The position numbers were made by a program, and so were the translations under genes. Under the pieces are notes generated by a model. That model saw only the letters and a list, made by a program, of their open reading frames with translations. It was not told where the DNA came from and ran no database searches. DNA of 64,000 nucleotides from an uncultured Rhodocyclaceae bacterium (GTDB lineage: Bacteria; Pseudomonadota; Gammaproteobacteria; Burkholderiales; Rhodocyclaceae), in contig CAKQRL010000004.1 in NCBI GenBank assembly GCA_934271525.1, forward strand, positions 1 through 64,000, given 5' to 3'. Positions 63,691 to 64,000 of the stretch are shown one piece after another (within the stretch, counting starts at the first letter, position 1; every line of letters starts with the position of its first letter).

Positions 63691-63742
63691 TCCACGGTCA
63701 ACGGCAAAAAAATTTAAAAAAAAATAATGGGTTGACCGTGGA
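63691..63742. repeat. Dispersed element, inverted pair (terminator-like)
   Basis: Exact TCCACGGTCAAC at 63691 and GTTGACCGTGGA at 63731, 40 bases apart, followed by eight T. Its position 19 bases after tRNA-Lys and the T-run make it a good intrinsic terminator. The next 84 bases hold nothing I recognise. Confidence 0.9.
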
Positions 63743-63826
63743 TTTTTTTTCGTTTTAAAACCTTTTTTAGCGATTCGCCTTGCAAATCCGTTTTGATTTA
63801 TCCGCTTTTTTGGGCGATTCTAACAA

Positions 63827-64000
63827 CTAGCGATTCACCACTTCCAACCAACCTTCCGCGCAGGATCGCACTTGTGGATAAAAATTATTTTTGGAACGGC
63901 AAAAGAGCTTGGTTGGTTCTTTTTCCGTATAAACGCTCTGCGGCACCGTGACTACTGGAGAAACCACCACCGGCGCAGGCGCAACATAAGTTGGAACCGT
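63827..64000 (-). CDS. Unidentified protein, C-terminal part only
   Basis: The open frame enters from beyond the window and ends with TAG at 63827. The 57 visible residues have a Pro/Val-rich stretch (YVAPAPVVVSPVVTVP) and then a compact end with two cysteines (KLFCRSKNNFYPQVRSCAEG). This looks like a linker plus a small disulphide-bonded end of an exported protein. I do not recognise the family. Confidence 0.6.
   Translation of the reverse strand, partial: TVPTYVAPAPVVVSPVVTVPQSVYTEKEPTKLFCRSKNNFYPQVRSCAEGWLEVVNR

Noticed and set aside
1470..63742. The dispersed repeats as a CRISPR array
   Set aside because: Copies are scattered at gene borders, palindromic and unevenly spaced, with no spacer series and no cas genes.
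1..64000. Known Neisseria DUS (GCCGTCTGAA) or Pasteurellaceae USS (AAGTGCGGT)
   Set aside because: I did not notice either as a repeated word while reading; the recurrent word is the different CCACGGT(C/A)AAC core.

Overview
The window looks like a chromosomal segment of a free-living or host-associated betaproteobacterium (Burkholderiales/Neisseriales side). The evidence is gene content and order: a Calvin-type class II aldolase, lysC next to tRNA-Ser, pilMNOPQ-aroKB, pilBCD, AcnB with a class Ia ribonucleotide reductase, and fimV. By eye the DNA is only moderately G+C-rich and full of A/T tracts. I cannot name the genus. Coding density is very high; no stretch over about 300 bases lacks a gene. 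I saw no integrase, transposase, prophage or CRISPR.

Layout: 1-2.2 kb, tRNA-Gly and yggS-proC-yggT (minus). 2.3-7.2 kb, pilT-pilU, folP-glmM and an OmpA-like lipoprotein. 7.4-11.8 kb, an isolated fliW, then nrdAB. 11.8-13.8 kb, an A/T-rich membrane glycosyltransferase-like gene. 13.8-20.8 kb, acnB, aspartate aminotransferase, hslO, hisC, metX. 20.9-22.9 kb, rpsP-rimM-trmD-rplS. 23-28.8 kb, a folB-like gene with a tiny Cys-rich membrane protein, fimV, a CbiQ-like membrane protein, truA and fba. 28.8-31.6 kb, a decayed mcrBC restriction island. 31.6-41 kb (minus), purM, tRNA-Ser, lysC, aroB, aroK and pilQPONM. 41-45.4 kb, mrcA, murI, ubiX. 45.4-51.5 kb, a CDP-deoxysugar surface-polysaccharide cluster with two long C/G homopolymer tracts. 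51.6-56.7 kb, ribBA-ribH-nusB, a DUF2069 protein, nnrS and an aminopeptidase P. 56.9-63.5 kb, pilBCD, ruvA, a PerM-type protein and ruvB. The end holds tRNA-Lys and the 3' part of an unidentified gene.

The most striking signal is a dispersed element. A 12-base core, TCCACGGT(C/A)AAC, is followed by a T-run/GAAA tail. By hand count there are 48 copies (41 exact) at 29 loci, about one per 1.3 kb. Thirteen loci are inverted pairs facing each other, ten of them with exactly 39 bases between core starts, which gives a 51-base hairpin; many sit where a terminator would be. Cores supply the stop codon of five genes and probably the GTG start codon of three. Density, tail architecture and terminator placement resemble DNA uptake sequences of Neisseria and Haemophilus, and the window encodes most of a type IV pilus machine. 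I propose, as inference only, an undescribed uptake-sequence dialect; a REP/MITE-like selfish repeat is the main alternative.

The genes form a coherent picture: type IV pilus assembly and retraction (PilT, U, B, C, D, M, N, O, P, Q, FimV), surface sugar variation (CDP-sugar genes with slippable tracts), a decayed barrier to foreign DNA (McrBC), and ordinary housekeeping metabolism. Several A/T-rich accessory blocks are bounded by the dispersed element.
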